From positions 124,001 through 188,000 of the forward strand of contig JAQXDL010000049.1 in the NCBI GenBank assembly GCA_029251375.1: DNA of 64,000 bases, given 5' to 3'. Below are positions 53,141 through 62,637 of this stretch, piece by piece. Each line of letters opens with the position of its first letter. Position 1 is the first letter of the stretch. The DNA is from Pseudomonadales bacterium (GTDB lineage: Bacteria > Pseudomonadota > Gammaproteobacteria > Pseudomonadales > Azotimanducaceae). Position numbers and translations under genes: made by a program. A model generated the notes under the pieces. The model saw only the letters and a program-made list of their open reading frames with translations, was not told the DNA's origin and made no database searches.

Positions 53141-54400
53141 ATGCCAAAGAATGCTTTTTATGCCCAATCGGGTGGCGTTACATCAGTTATCAACGCCTCG
53201 GCTTGCGGCGTGATTGAAACTGTCCGCGCTTCTAAGAAAATCGGTAAGGTTTTCGCCGGTAAGAATGGCATTATTGGTGCACTCCATGAAGAGTTGATCG
53301 ACACATCGAAGGAATCAAGAGCGACAATTGCTGGATTACGTCACACGCCAGCAGGAGCGTTTGGTTCTTGTCGCTATAAGCTGAAGTCAGTAGAAGAAAA
53401 TCGAGCAGAATACGAGCGTTTGATCGAAGTTTTCAAGGCGCACGATATTGGCTATTTTTTCTATAACGGTGGTGGGGACTCTCAGGATACGGCCAATAAA
53501 GTCGCGCATTTAAGCCAAGAGATGGGTTATCCATTGACTTGCATAGGTATTCCTAAAACCGTTGATAACGATTTGCCTTTCACCGACTGTTGCCCTGGGT
53601 TTGGCTCGGTCGCTAAATATGTTGCAGTATCAACCCGTGAAGCAGGATTAGATGTCGCGTCGATGGCTGAATCTTCAACTAAAGTATTCGTTCTTGAAGT
53701 CATGGGTCGGCACGCGGGCTGGATAGCAGCTGCCGGTGGTTTAGCGAAGGAGGAAAAGAACGATCCGCCGCACGTCATTTTGTTTCCAGAGATAGCCTTC
53801 GATAAGAGTAAATTTCTAGCTAAGGTTAAAGACAGCGTGGATAAAGTCGGTTTTTGTGTCGTTGTAGCATCTGAGGGTGCGCAGTACGCAGATGGGCGTT
53901 TTGTCGCTGACGCTGGAATGAAAGATGCATTTGGGCATACCCAGTTGGGTGGTGTCGCACCAAGTCTGGTCGACATGATAAAACAAGCACACGGCTATAA
54001 ATGTCACTGGTCAGTCGCGGACTATTTGCAGCGAGCAGCTCGACACATAGCTTCTGGCACTGATGTTGAACAGGCTTATGCCATGGGTAAAGCTGCGGTG
54101 GAGTTTGCGTTGGCGGGTAAGAATGCTGTCATGCCGACAATCGTGCGAAAGAAATCTAAACCTTATCGATGGGTGATAGGCGAGGCGCCGTTGTCCAAGG
54201 TTGCCAACGTCGAGAAAAAAATGCCCCGTGGCTACATTACAAAAGACGGTTATGGCATCACGGCAAAGTGTCGAGAATATCTTCAGCCGCTTATTGCCGG
54301 TGAAGACTACCCGCCCTATAAAAACGGGTTACCGCAATATGTCAGGCTCAAGAAGCAACTTTTAAAGAAGAAGCTTAAGCCTTTTGACATTGCCCTGTAG
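53141..54400 (+). CDS. pfp: Pyrophosphate-dependent 6-phosphofructokinase
   Basis: Interconverts fructose-6-phosphate and fructose-1,6-bisphosphate using PPi, 419 residues. The active site motifs are YNGGGDSQDTA and GIPKTVDNDLP, where the Lys in PKTVDND favours PPi rather than ATP, and the substrate site FVLEVMGRHAGWIAAAG. The start ATG has the weak binding site AAGGATC. A hairpin terminator follows. The membrane pyrophosphatase is 3.3 kb downstream on the other strand. Confidence 0.92.
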   Translation: MPKNAFYAQSGGVTSVINASACGVIETVRASKKIGKVFAGKNGIIGALHEELIDTSKESRATIAGLRHTPAGAFGSCRYKLKSVEENRAEYERLIEVFKAHDIGYFFYNGGGDSQDTANKVAHLSQEMGYPLTCIGIPKTVDNDLPFTDCCPGFGSVAKYVAVSTREAGLDVASMAESSTKVFVLEVMGRHAGWIAAAGGLAKEEKNDPPHVILFPEIAFDKSKFLAKVKDSVDKVGFCVVVASEGAQYADGRFVADAGMKDAFGHTQLGGVAPSLVDMIKQAHGYKCHWSVADYLQRAARHIASGTDVEQAYAMGKAAVEFALAGKNAVMPTIVRKKSKPYRWVIGEAPLSKVANVEKKMPRGYITKDGYGITAKCREYLQPLIAGEDYPPYKNGLPQYVRLKKQLLKKKLKPFDIAL

Positions 54401-54433
54401 CGTCTTGATTTAAGCCAGAAAGCCGATCCGGTC

Positions 54434-54466
54434 GCGACTTTGCCACTTTGGCCAAAGTCGCTTTTT
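54434..54466 (+). terminator. Intrinsic terminator after pfp
   Basis: GCGACTTTG and CAAAGTCGC form a 9-bp stem around a ten-base loop, followed by TTTTT. It is placed 34 bases after the pfp stop and immediately before the end of the convergent DUF3192 gene. A typical rho-independent terminator for the plus strand. Confidence 0.8.
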
Positions 54467-54473
54467 AATCTTC

Positions 54474-54842
54474 TTACCTTGTTGCCTTCTCTATTGCTGT
54501 ATCACCCCAACCGACAAGTTTATCGTCGATAAATACCAGCGGTGTTGTTTCGTTTTTTGTCGTGCGTCCGTCATCATTGACTCGCTGTGTTCGATAAAAA
54601 AGAACCCGGTAATCATCGCCGTTACGTTGGAATGCTTCTAAAATGTCGGCTGAACCTAAGTCCGATTCGACTACAGCTCGACTTGCACCAATGCTGAGTG
54701 AGTTTATATAGCGTGAATTTTTGCCCTGTCGCTCCTTCCAATTGTCTTCTCCATCACCATGGCCATTACCGATAGCAACCACGCAGCCGGTGAGAGATAG
54801 TGTGAGTAGTAATAAGCCGAAAACATTGCGCGTTTGTGACAT
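54474..54842 (-). CDS. DUF3192-family lipoprotein
   Basis: 122-residue exported protein. The signal ends in the lipobox LTGCVVA. The mature part has INSLSIGASRAVVESDLGSADILEAF and VLFYRTQRVNDDGRTTKNETTPLVFIDDKLVGWGDTA, the DUF3192 pattern related to BamE-type SmpA/OmlA folds. It is probably an envelope assembly or stability factor; the role is not known. It is a single gene. Confidence 0.82.
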   Translation of the reverse strand: MSQTRNVFGLLLLTLSLTGCVVAIGNGHGDGEDNWKERQGKNSRYINSLSIGASRAVVESDLGSADILEAFQRNGDDYRVLFYRTQRVNDDGRTTKNETTPLVFIDDKLVGWGDTAIEKATR

Positions 54843-54967
54843 CTTTTTTCCTTTGTATGTAAGTTTGTGAGAAGCATAGTTTAAGTTTAGTTAATCCAGA
54901 CTGAATGAGCCTGATGACTTTGCCTTTTTTGTTGAAAACGATGGAGTTCATTGACGACGGCAACGGG

Positions 54968-55081
54968 TTAGCGTGTTGAAGCAATGATGTTTAGTAAAGC
55001 AAGCACTGTGCCATAGATCATTGCCAATAAAATCAATGGTTTAAAGTTTGAGGCGAGTCGCCACTTGGTGAAATTCCACAA
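54968..55081 (-). CDS. Possible small membrane protein
   Basis: A 37-residue frame from TTG at 55081 to TAA at 54968, reading MWNFTKWRLASNFKP then LILLAMIYGTVLALLNII. It has a basic start and one clear membrane helix, and no other frame through the stretch makes sense. It begins about 12 bases past the DUF2063 remnant. There is no ATG and only a poor binding site, so it may be the tail of a lost gene. Confidence 0.3.
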   Translation of the reverse strand: MWNFTKWRLASNFKPLILLAMIYGTVLALLNIIASTR

Positions 55082-55092
55082 TGGTTGGCGAG

Positions 55093-55851
55093 TTAGCCAA
55101 CAATTTCTAGCAACCGCTCTTCATTAAACCGGTTGACTAGGTCCATTCCAAACGCGACGAAACTGTCGGAAGCTTGATTCATTTCATTCGCTTTGTTCGT
55201 TAACCAAGTTTTAATGTGGGTGCCGGCCGGCTGACTCATGTTCTTTAGTAGTTCGAATATCAGTGGTTGAATATCGAAGAAGCGGATGGCGTCAGTTTGA
55301 TCACGAAAGACGATAAGATGTGTGGCTTTAATGTCCTGCTGCCAACCTTTCTGGATTTGATGTACAGGGAAATCATAGGCGACAGGAACCGCCAGTTCAC
55401 TCAAATGTATCCGCTGGGTTGTTAAGTCTGATTCGACAAGTCTTCCGCCTAACTCGGCTTCGGAGGTATACAAACATAGCTCGATCCATTCGTAATGCGC
55501 GAGTGGCACAAGGTAGTCTGGTGTGCATTTGTTGCCTTCTCATCCGATAAGAAATTGCAAAAATTCAGCGGCGAGTTTAGGAAAGTACGGTGCTTCAGCT
55601 CTGTAATTGATGAAAAACTCTCTAATCATCCAGTCCCAATCTTCAGAGCTAGTGATCGCGTCGACAATCGGGAAAAACTCGCTTGCGAGTGCGCTTATGT
55701 TAATAATTAGAAGGCTGCTGTAGATGCCCATGCGTCTTGGGTCCAACCCATCAGGTAGGTGATGGAGATCAGGGTTTCTTAAGTGTTGGGTAAAATCGGT
55801 CTGGAGTTTGAGCAGCTCTGAGTCAGGTGGAGACGAATTGTGATTTGTCAC
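55093..55851 (-). pseudogene. DUF2063-family protein gene with internal stop
   Basis: Partner protein of the DUF692 family (MbnC-like). The frame runs from ATG at 55851 (MTNHNSSPPDSELLKLQTDF) to the stop at 55093, about 253 codons, but is broken by an in-frame TGA at 55540-55542, after FLQFLIG; the frame then continues EGNKCTPDYLVPLAHYEWIELC with no gap. DUF2063 features, such as DGLDPRRMGIYSSLLIINIS and the YEWIEL segment, are on both sides. The most likely origin is CGA changed to TGA. Nonfunctional unless the stop is read through. Confidence 0.82.
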
Positions 55852-56557
55852 CGTTTCTCCCTGAATTAGTCAGTGAGGTGCGCTTGTCACTCGTATCATC
55901 AGTTGAACATGTGGCCTGTATGTGTCGAATATTCTCAAGTTCTTTAAGAAGCATTTCGGTTGGCGGGAAATTGAAATCACGCTCGAGTAAAGTCGTCTTA
56001 ACACCAATGGTTTCATAGGTCAGTTGTAATAAGCGCCAGACTGGGTCGATCACATCTGCACCATGGGTATCGATAATAATGCCGTCATGTTCCACATAGT
56101 GTCTGGCAATGTGTACGTGCGTCACTCTTTCTGGTGGCATTGCTTTAATAAATGAGATGGGGCGTAGTCATGGTTGGCGCAGTTAACGTAGACGTTGTTG
56201 ACATCGAGTAGTAAGTCACAGTCCGCTTCGTCAAGAATTGCTATGATGAACTCAGCTTCTTCAAGCGCCCTTTTCGGGGTGAGATAGTAGGCAACATTCT
56301 CCAGCGCCACGCGCCGCCCAAGTATGTCCTGCACACGTTTTATTCTGTTTGCTGTTTAGCTTACAGCTTCATCAGTAAAGGGCATAGGCAATAAATCATA
56401 AAGCTGCCCGCCATCATTGGTGTAACTAAGGTGCTCACTATAGATTTGCACGTCATGATATTTGATGAAATCTTTAATGGCATAAACTAAATCCTCATCG
56501 AGAGGTGTTGGCCCGCCAATAGTTTCTCGAAATGTATAAAAAGCCGCACTTATGAAC
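55823..56557 (-). pseudogene. DUF692 (MNIO-type) enzyme remnant, multiply broken
   Basis: Remains of a multinuclear iron oxidative-type protein, the family that modifies peptides such as methanobactin. On the minus strand from 56556 the frame reads GGPTPLDEDLVYAI, then IYSEHLSYTNDGGQLYDLLPMPFTDEAV, then a TAA at 56356-56358, then [19 protein letters not shown] and [21 protein letters not shown], then a one-base deletion at about 56143-56156, after which the next frame continues [20 protein letters not shown] and IIIDTHGADVIDPVW. The first 40 or so residues are missing: it abuts the stop of the hydroxyacid dehydrogenase. The DUF2063 gene overlaps its 3' end. Confidence 0.82.
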
Positions 56558-57495
56558 TACTGGAATTTGATCAGATCAAGCAATTGATGTACGTGCAGAC
56601 CTTGATATTCGGTATAAACACAGGACGAGTGGGGTGTTACGAGGGTGTTTTTCAGCTGCCACAGTGGCGACTCGACCGGCAAGGGTTCTATAGCAGTCAC
56701 ATCTAACGCAGCACCGGCAATTATGTCGTTTTGTAGTGCCCACAGAAGTGACGTCTCACAAACGGTTGTGCCCCTGCCAAAATTGTACAGAAAACTGTTG
56801 TTGTGCATTTTTGTTAGAAATGACCGATCGATAAAGTCATTTGTTGTCGGATCCCCAGGAAGTAAATTGATCACATGGTCCACGGTTGGAATGATTGAAT
56901 TGAGTTCACTGTCACTAGTATAGACAACGTTGGTGCTATCATCTTGACCCATGCTGTGAGCGCGCTGATAACCATATACGGTCAATCCCATGGATGTGAG
57001 TAGTTGACCACAATGTCGACCGATATTGCCGTAGCCGAGAATCAATGCAGTTTGGTCCTTTAGTAATCGCGAATAACGTTGCGTTGTTCTGTCCCAGGTG
57101 CGGTTGGTTTGTTGCTCTATCATGGCAGGCAGATTGCGCGAAAAGTACAACACATAGCTGAGCATCGTCTCGGCGATCATGGGGCCGTGAAATGAGCCGT
57201 AGTAGGTCGGAATCTTCGCTCTGGGATCCTCATGTACCCAGTTTTTGCCGGCGGCCGGTGTAAAAACAGCCCTTAGTTTGGGTGCCTCAAGGTACCAACG
57301 TTTGTCGAAATACCACGTATCTAACCATTCAATATTGGGTAGCTGCTCAAGCATCTCTCGGGTCGAATTGAGAAAGACAAGTTCGAGGTTTGGGTGAGCC
57401 GCTTGTAGAGGCTGGAAGTCATTGGGGCCGAAGTGAAATGGCTCAAAATTTTCTTGGTTAGGATCGGATTGCAGGTAGATATGTAGCTTAGTCAT
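56557..57495 (-). CDS. D-2-hydroxyacid dehydrogenase
   Basis: NAD(P)-dependent dehydrogenase of 2-hydroxy acids, 312 residues. The nucleotide site is ALILGYGNIGRHCGQLL, and the catalytic Arg (NFGRGTTV), Glu (AIEPLPVESPLWQL) and His (TPHSSCVYTEY) are present. It is of the GyaR/GhrA type rather than a phosphoglycerate dehydrogenase. It ends directly against the DUF692 remnant in the same frame, so a deletion may have joined them. The substrate is not identified. Confidence 0.9.
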   Translation of the reverse strand: MTKLHIYLQSDPNQENFEPFHFGPNDFQPLQAAHPNLELVFLNSTREMLEQLPNIEWLDTWYFDKRWYLEAPKLRAVFTPAAGKNWVHEDPRAKIPTYYGSFHGPMIAETMLSYVLYFSRNLPAMIEQQTNRTWDRTTQRYSRLLKDQTALILGYGNIGRHCGQLLTSMGLTVYGYQRAHSMGQDDSTNVVYTSDSELNSIIPTVDHVINLLPGDPTTNDFIDRSFLTKMHNNSFLYNFGRGTTVCETSLLWALQNDIIAGAALDVTAIEPLPVESPLWQLKNTLVTPHSSCVYTEYQGLHVHQLLDLIKFQ

Positions 57496-57620
57496 CGGTC
57501 AGCATCCTAAGAATGTCAGTAGGTCTTGTTAGTTTTGTGCTCAGTAATGCCTATCTAGCCCGAGCAAAAACGGATTATAAGTGCCAGCGGCCGATGTGTG
57601 AAACGAACAGAGCCTTAAAT

Positions 57621-57660
57621 AAAAAGGGCGGGTGTTAACTTTCGCTAACACCCGCCCTTT
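57621..57660 (-). terminator. Strong intrinsic terminator downstream of hppA
   Basis: A 12-bp perfect stem, GGGCGGGTGTTA with TAACACCCGCCC around an eight-base loop, followed on the minus strand by TTTTTATTT. It is 50 bases past the end of the hppA gene. It is the clearest terminator in the window and lies between two minus-strand genes. Confidence 0.92.
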
Positions 57661-57708
57661 AACTTTCTAACAATGACCTAGGTTGTAAAGGTCATTCATT
57701 CATCGTTA

Positions 57709-59730
57709 TTACAATAGTGGCGCGATCACCAAACTAACAATTGCCATGACGTTAATAAGAATGTTCATTGATGGACCAGAGGTATCCTTGAAGGGGTCAC
57801 CAACTGTATCGCCGACGACAACAGCCGCGTGAACGTCTGAACCTTTGCCACCAAAATTACCCTTCTCGATGAACTTCTTAGCGTTGTCCCAAGCACCGCC
57901 GGCGTTAGCCATCATCAGCGCTAGTAGAACACATCCAAGTAACGCGCCAGCGAGCATTCCGCCTAGGCTTGTTGCGCCAAGACCAAAGCCAACAACAGCA
58001 GGCATAGCGACCGCGATGATGCCAGGTAGGATCATCTTCTTAAGTGCTGCCTTTGTCGCGATATCGATACAAGTGTTGTGATCTGGGTCAGCAGTGCCTT
58101 CCATAAGCCCTGGAATCTCACGAAATTGACGCCGTATTTCCTCAATCATTTCCATCGCTGCATCACCGACGGCTGTCATTGTGATTGAAGCGATCAAGAA
58201 AGGTAGTGCGCCGCCGATAAACATACCGACAAGTACTTTCGGGTCAGACAGTTCGAGTGAGAAACCTGGCTGAGTGCTGGTCATTGTTTCGACGAAAGCT
58301 GCGATGATAGCCAGTGCAGCAAGTGCTGCCGCGCCAATTGCAAAACCTTTACCGATAGCAGCCGTTGTATTTCCGACCTCATCAAGACCGTCTGTGATTT
58401 CTCGAATCTCTGCGCCCAAGCCGCCCATTTCAGCGATACCGCCGGCATTATCTGCAACAGGACCATAGGCATCGAGTGCCATTGTCATACCGACAGTTGC
58501 GAGCATACCGACCGCGGCGATGCCAACGCCATAGAGGCCGGCAAATTCAGTAGAAACGAAGATAATGGCTGCAATAGTCACAATAGGAATGACAACCGAT
58601 TCCATACCAACAGCGAGGCCGGTAATCATAACGGTTGCAGTGCCCGTCTTACCTGATTCTGCAATTCTTTTCACTGGTCCTTTGGCTGTGTAGTACTCCG
58701 TGACGAGTCCGATCAAAATGCCACCAACGGTGCCGGCTACAATTGCCCACCAAACATCGATGCTGATGCCGAATGCTTCAGTTAGGAAATAAGCCACAGC
58801 AATAAGTGCTACCGCAGATATCTGATGACCCATACGCAATGCCGTTTCCGGCGCGCTGTTGGACATCGTTCGAACGATTAAAATACCGATGATCGAGCAG
58901 ATAAGGCCAGCCGACGCTAACATCAGAGGTAGAGACATGAGAGCTTCTCTGCCGCCCGTAGGCGCGATTTCATTAATGCCGTTAGCGCTGCTCATTGCCA
59001 AAGTTGAGGCAATGGCGATGGTGGCAATCATGGACCCACAATAGGACTCAAAGATATCCGAGCCCATGCCAGCCACGTCACCGACGTTGTCGCCAACGTT
59101 GTCTGCAATTACGCCCGGGTTTCTTGGATCGTCCTCTGGAATACCAGCTTCTAGCTTACCGACAAGGTCAGCACCGACGTCTGCACTCTTTGTAAAGATG
59201 CCGCCACCAACACGAGAGAAGAGAGCAACGACAGAGCCGCCCATTCCAAATCCGTGAATCGTATGGGCTGTTTCAGGATCACCACCGAAGTACCAGTAAA
59301 GTGTGCCTAGACCGATAAGCCCTAAAGAGGCAACACAAAGGCCCATGATCGAGCCGCCATAAAAGGCGACGGTTAAAGCGCTTGCAGCTCCGTTTTCTTG
59401 AGCTGCAGTTGTTGTTCTGACATTTGCTTTGGTTGCCGCAAACATACCGAGGTAACCCGCTAAAGCGGATGTGATTGCGCCGACTGCGAACGCTAGCGCA
59501 GTGCCGCCGCCGAGTAAGAAATATAGAATAACGAACAGCGGACCGGCGAAGAGAGCCAGCATTAGATATTCGCGGTGCATGAATGCCATAGCTCCTTCAT
59601 GGATAGCATCAGCGATTTTTTTAATATTGTCCTGACCTTCAGAGTACCTGGTCATAAGAATGTAAATAATAAAGGCGCATACAAGGCCAAACACGCCAAA
59701 CAGCGGCGGCAGATTGGTCATCTCACTCAT
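57709..59730 (-). CDS. hppA: Membrane-bound ion-translocating pyrophosphatase
   Basis: Uses PPi hydrolysis to pump protons or sodium out, 673 residues with about 16 membrane helices. The substrate site is [22 protein letters not shown], followed by [22 protein letters not shown], and a second Asp-rich site in [19 protein letters not shown]. The residue before the loop in [10 protein letters not shown] is Ala rather than Lys, which marks the potassium-dependent type in known enzymes. The ion cannot be told with confidence. A strong terminator follows. It links to the PPi-dependent PFK nearby. Confidence 0.95.
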   Translation of the reverse strand: MSEMTNLPPLFGVFGLVCAFIIYILMTRYSEGQDNIKKIADAIHEGAMAFMHREYLMLALFAGPLFVILYFLLGGGTALAFAVGAITSALAGYLGMFAATKANVRTTTAAQENGAASALTVAFYGGSIMGLCVASLGLIGLGTLYWYFGGDPETAHTIHGFGMGGSVVALFSRVGGGIFTKSADVGADLVGKLEAGIPEDDPRNPGVIADNVGDNVGDVAGMGSDIFESYCGSMIATIAIASTLAMSSANGINEIAPTGGREALMSLPLMLASAGLICSIIGILIVRTMSNSAPETALRMGHQISAVALIAVAYFLTEAFGISIDVWWAIVAGTVGGILIGLVTEYYTAKGPVKRIAESGKTGTATVMITGLAVGMESVVIPIVTIAAIIFVSTEFAGLYGVGIAAVGMLATVGMTMALDAYGPVADNAGGIAEMGGLGAEIREITDGLDEVGNTTAAIGKGFAIGAAALAALAIIAAFVETMTSTQPGFSLELSDPKVLVGMFIGGALPFLIASITMTAVGDAAMEMIEEIRRQFREIPGLMEGTADPDHNTCIDIATKAALKKMILPGIIAVAMPAVVGFGLGATSLGGMLAGALLGCVLLALMMANAGGAWDNAKKFIEKGNFGGKGSDVHAAVVVGDTVGDPFKDTSGPSMNILINVMAIVSLVIAPLL

Positions 59731-59893
59731 AGTTGATCCCGATTGTTGTAATTATTGTTGAATTTATTGTTTTTAATCAGTTCTGGGGCGTAGTGCCTGA
59801 AACCAAGCAGCTATACTACAAAAGCGAGTCCCATCCGTGAACACTTAATTAGGTTATTTCGCCCGTAAATAGGGCGAGAGCCAGCAAATCGGC

Positions 59894-60982
59894 TTAGCCT
59901 TCTTGCAGCAGGCGCCTCAGATCAATAATTGCGGCATTTGCTCGCGAGATATGTGAGCCCATGACAAGTGAATGGTTCGCAACAATGCCTAATCCATCGC
60001 CGTTAAGAATAACGGGGCTCCAAAGCGTATCTTGGGTTGGTTCAAGCTCTCTAATAATCTGTTGCAGACTGACGCGTGCATTCTTTTTTTCTAGAACGTC
60101 CTTGAAATCGATTTCAATCGCCCTGAGTAAATGAATCAACGCCCAGGTTGTGCCGCGGGCTTCATAGAAGACATCATCTAATTCAGTCCACGCTGTTTTT
60201 ACCTGCGCCTCGTGTTGCGCATCGGTTGATTGAACAGCAGCTGAGTCTCCAGCAAGTGAAGTGTCCAGTTGCGCTTTGCCAACACTGGCGCTGAGTTTCT
60301 GAGAGAGACTGCCCAGGCGCGTTTCGACTTCTGATAGCCAAGTCCGCAAATTATCGGCACGGGCGTAGAACTGAGCCGATTGCTGATCATTGTCACCAAG
60401 CCGACCAAGGTAATCTCGAAGAGCGTTAATGCCCTTTTGATACTCTGCTTCGGTTTCAGGCAACATCCAGCTGCTACTATCGAAGTAAAATTGGTTCTCA
60501 GCGGTGACGAGGCCAATATCCTCGGTCGATTGTGACTGAGATCGACTAAGGTTGTTTCGCAAGGTTCTGGTCATATCCCGAATCTGTACGAGAACACCAA
60601 ACTCCCAATTGGGTTGATTGTCCATCCAGATACCGGGTGGCGAGATGTCGTTGGATATATATCCACCAGGCTTAGACAGCAATGTGTCAGCAAGGGTAAT
60701 TGTGGCTGCCACGGTTGCGCTGCCGACCACGCTTTTTGCGCCAAGCTGCCCCGTTTCCTCAGCCACAACATCGGCGACATTGAATAGGTCAGCTTCAGAG
60801 TCCCACAAATAGCCAACCACACCAATAAGCACAAGGATAAGTACAAACAGCGCTGCAACCATCTTGACGGTGGATGATGGTGAGGATGTTTCAAGGGTGT
60901 CGGAAATCGAGTCAGAGATATCGTCCTTTGAGGTTCCGGAAAATTTAGCCTTGATGTCTGAGATAATTGACAAGTTGGTCAC
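59894..60982 (-). CDS. DUF2333-family membrane protein
   Basis: 362-residue protein with one N-terminal membrane segment (VKMVAALFVLILVLIGVVGYLW) and a soluble, mostly helical remainder that includes LLSKPGGYISNDISPPGIWMDNQPNWEFGVLVQIRDMTRTLRNNLSRSQSQ, the DUF2333 hallmark, split here only for reading. The family is found in gammaproteobacteria and not characterised. It is a single gene, between hppA and a lipoprotein gene. Confidence 0.86.
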   Translation of the reverse strand: MTNLSIISDIKAKFSGTSKDDISDSISDTLETSSPSSTVKMVAALFVLILVLIGVVGYLWDSEADLFNVADVVAEETGQLGAKSVVGSATVAATITLADTLLSKPGGYISNDISPPGIWMDNQPNWEFGVLVQIRDMTRTLRNNLSRSQSQSTEDIGLVTAENQFYFDSSSWMLPETEAEYQKGINALRDYLGRLGDNDQQSAQFYARADNLRTWLSEVETRLGSLSQKLSASVGKAQLDTSLAGDSAAVQSTDAQHEAQVKTAWTELDDVFYEARGTTWALIHLLRAIEIDFKDVLEKKNARVSLQQIIRELEPTQDTLWSPVILNGDGLGIVANHSLVMGSHISRANAAIIDLRRLLQEG

Positions 60983-61128
60983 CGCTAGCGCATTAGAGTC
61001 TAAGTTGTCATCTTAACGAAAAATCATGGTGGGGTCTTGTTGGTAAAGTACACCAGCGGTGAAACACCGAGAAAGCACGATGCGCCGAATTTAGGCTTAT
61101 CGGCAGGGCATATTCAGCTGCATTCTTG

Positions 61129-61830
61129 TCACGGGTACAGGACACGTACAAATGGCGTTTTCGTAGGTTCAAAGGTAGCTTTAACGCGATCGGCAGTCGC
61201 GTCATTGAGGTGTTTGTAAATCCATCGCCCTTCCTTGTCAGATCTTGCTGCAATAACGACGGACGCGTTGTATTTTTCTACTATTAGCGCCACTTTTTTT
61301 AGCTCAGTCACGAGCTTGTTAGATCGATTTTGTAACTCTGAAACAGAGAGTTTGAACTCAATCTGTTTTGCTAGTCGACTTTCTTCAATCTGGATTGAAA
61401 CGGCTTTAATGTTTGGGTGCGCGTCATCTATCGAACGAGCTTTGTTAAGATAGTCGGTCGCTTTTCGGTAATGTTTTTGCTCGGCGGCTGTGAGTGCCCA
61501 ATCGAGGTATTTTTCAACGATTTCAGTCAAGCCTAGGTTTGCATAATTATTTTTAGGATCGATCGATAGAACCTGCATATAGATGAGGTAGGCATTTTCT
61601 TCGATAGGTGTTGTAAGCCGGTCGTCTTGAAAAGCGAGGAAGGCGTCGCTTAGTAGTAGATTTATCCGATCGATTTGATCCAGACTTAAGTCGTTGGCGT
61701 GGTCGACGTTTTTATTTTGGATTAACCCTTGTACCGAATCTTCGCTTGGCTGAACCATCTGGCAACCGCTTAAAGTGGCGGCGCAAAGAATCACAAGGCA
61801 ATGTATTATCTGACGCGATTGGGGAAACAT
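61129..61830 (-). CDS. TPR-like lipoprotein
   Basis: 233-residue exported protein. I chose the ATG at 61830 (MFPQSRQIIHCLVILCAATLSGCQM), which gives a normal signal with lipobox LSGC; the open frame extends to 62049, but that portion overlaps the DsbD gene. Helical repeats (YLIYMQVLSIDPKNNYANLGLTEIVEKYLDWAL; KATDYLNKARSIDDAHPNIKAV) look like tetratricopeptide units. The C-terminal region (SVVIAARSDKEGRWIYKHLNDATADRVKATF) resembles OmpA-like folds. Function unknown; likely envelope. Confidence 0.75.
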   Translation of the reverse strand: MFPQSRQIIHCLVILCAATLSGCQMVQPSEDSVQGLIQNKNVDHANDLSLDQIDRINLLLSDAFLAFQDDRLTTPIEENAYLIYMQVLSIDPKNNYANLGLTEIVEKYLDWALTAAEQKHYRKATDYLNKARSIDDAHPNIKAVSIQIEESRLAKQIEFKLSVSELQNRSNKLVTELKKVALIVEKYNASVVIAARSDKEGRWIYKHLNDATADRVKATFEPTKTPFVRVLYP

Positions 61831-61966
61831 TTGGCTCTTCTCAGGGTCATTAAGTAAAGGCAGCACGGCTATTGTCCTAAAGCCATGTATTTGCCGGAAT
61901 TGGCCGCAGTTTGACGTACACTGGGGTTGATTATCAATGCAGACGATTTTGGAGCTATTGAATAGC

Positions 61967-62467
61967 ATGACGAAAGCCAACTTTATCGATAATTTGCTGC
62001 AGATTTGTTGGCTTTCCGGATGCGTGCTGTTGCTTGGCTGCTCAAGCATACAAAGTCTTTCGGCCAGCGAGTTCGGTTCCCCTAGTCTTAATCAAATAGG
62101 CGCTTCTAAATCGGGTCAGGTTGAAATATTGCCTGTTGATGATGCATTTCGTCTCACTTCTACTGAGTTAGACGGAGACGTTGTTTTATATTGGCAGATC
62201 CAGCCGGGTTACTATCTGTACAGGCGCAGCCTTGATGTTGCGGCTAACAAGCCGATTGGTGAATTGTCTATACCTCAGGGAATAGGGAAAACTGATGAGT
62301 ACTTCGGTAAAGTTGAAGTTTTTTTCGACGAATTAGAAGTTATCGTGCCTATTGAGGCGAATTTGCCAGATGAGACGGGCATAGTGCTTGAACTTAGTGT
62401 GGCCTATCAAGGGTGTGCAGAAGCTGGAATTTGCTATCCTCCGCAAAATATCATATTAAAGCCTTAA
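61967..62467 (+). CDS. Stand-alone DsbD N-terminal (alpha) domain protein
   Basis: Secreted thiol-disulfide exchange domain of about 166 residues. A hydrophobic signal (WLSGCVLLLGCSS) precedes a single DsbD-alpha domain: DDAFRLTSTELDGDVVLYWQIQPGYYLYRRSLDV, then the redox pair in VAYQGCAEAGICYPPQ. Full DsbD has about 560-600 residues with eight membrane helices and a thioredoxin-like tail; none of that follows here. Its place before aroQ and accBC is the usual dsbD position. An ATG at 61937 is a possible earlier start. It would need a separate membrane reductant. Confidence 0.82.
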   Translation: MTKANFIDNLLQICWLSGCVLLLGCSSIQSLSASEFGSPSLNQIGASKSGQVEILPVDDAFRLTSTELDGDVVLYWQIQPGYYLYRRSLDVAANKPIGELSIPQGIGKTDEYFGKVEVFFDELEVIVPIEANLPDETGIVLELSVAYQGCAEAGICYPPQNIILKP

Positions 62468-62637
62468 GTTCGTCTAAATCCGAAAAACGTTGATCGAAAT
62501 CCGGGTGGGCCAGACGCTTTCATGAGCTGGTGCTAGTTGGTGTCTAATTAGGAGAGCTTTGTTCGAAAAAAATAAGATAATGATGGCTATATTCGTCGAT
62601 CTCCTGGAAAATGCCAAAAATTTGAGAATAATCTATT

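Noticed and set aside
58274-59257. Open frames on the plus strand within hppA
   Set aside because: They mirror the high-codon-bias pyrophosphatase gene and have no protein features of their own.
61831-62049. Longer start for the TPR-like lipoprotein
   Set aside because: It overlaps the divergent DsbD-domain gene and precedes a clear signal peptide at 61830.
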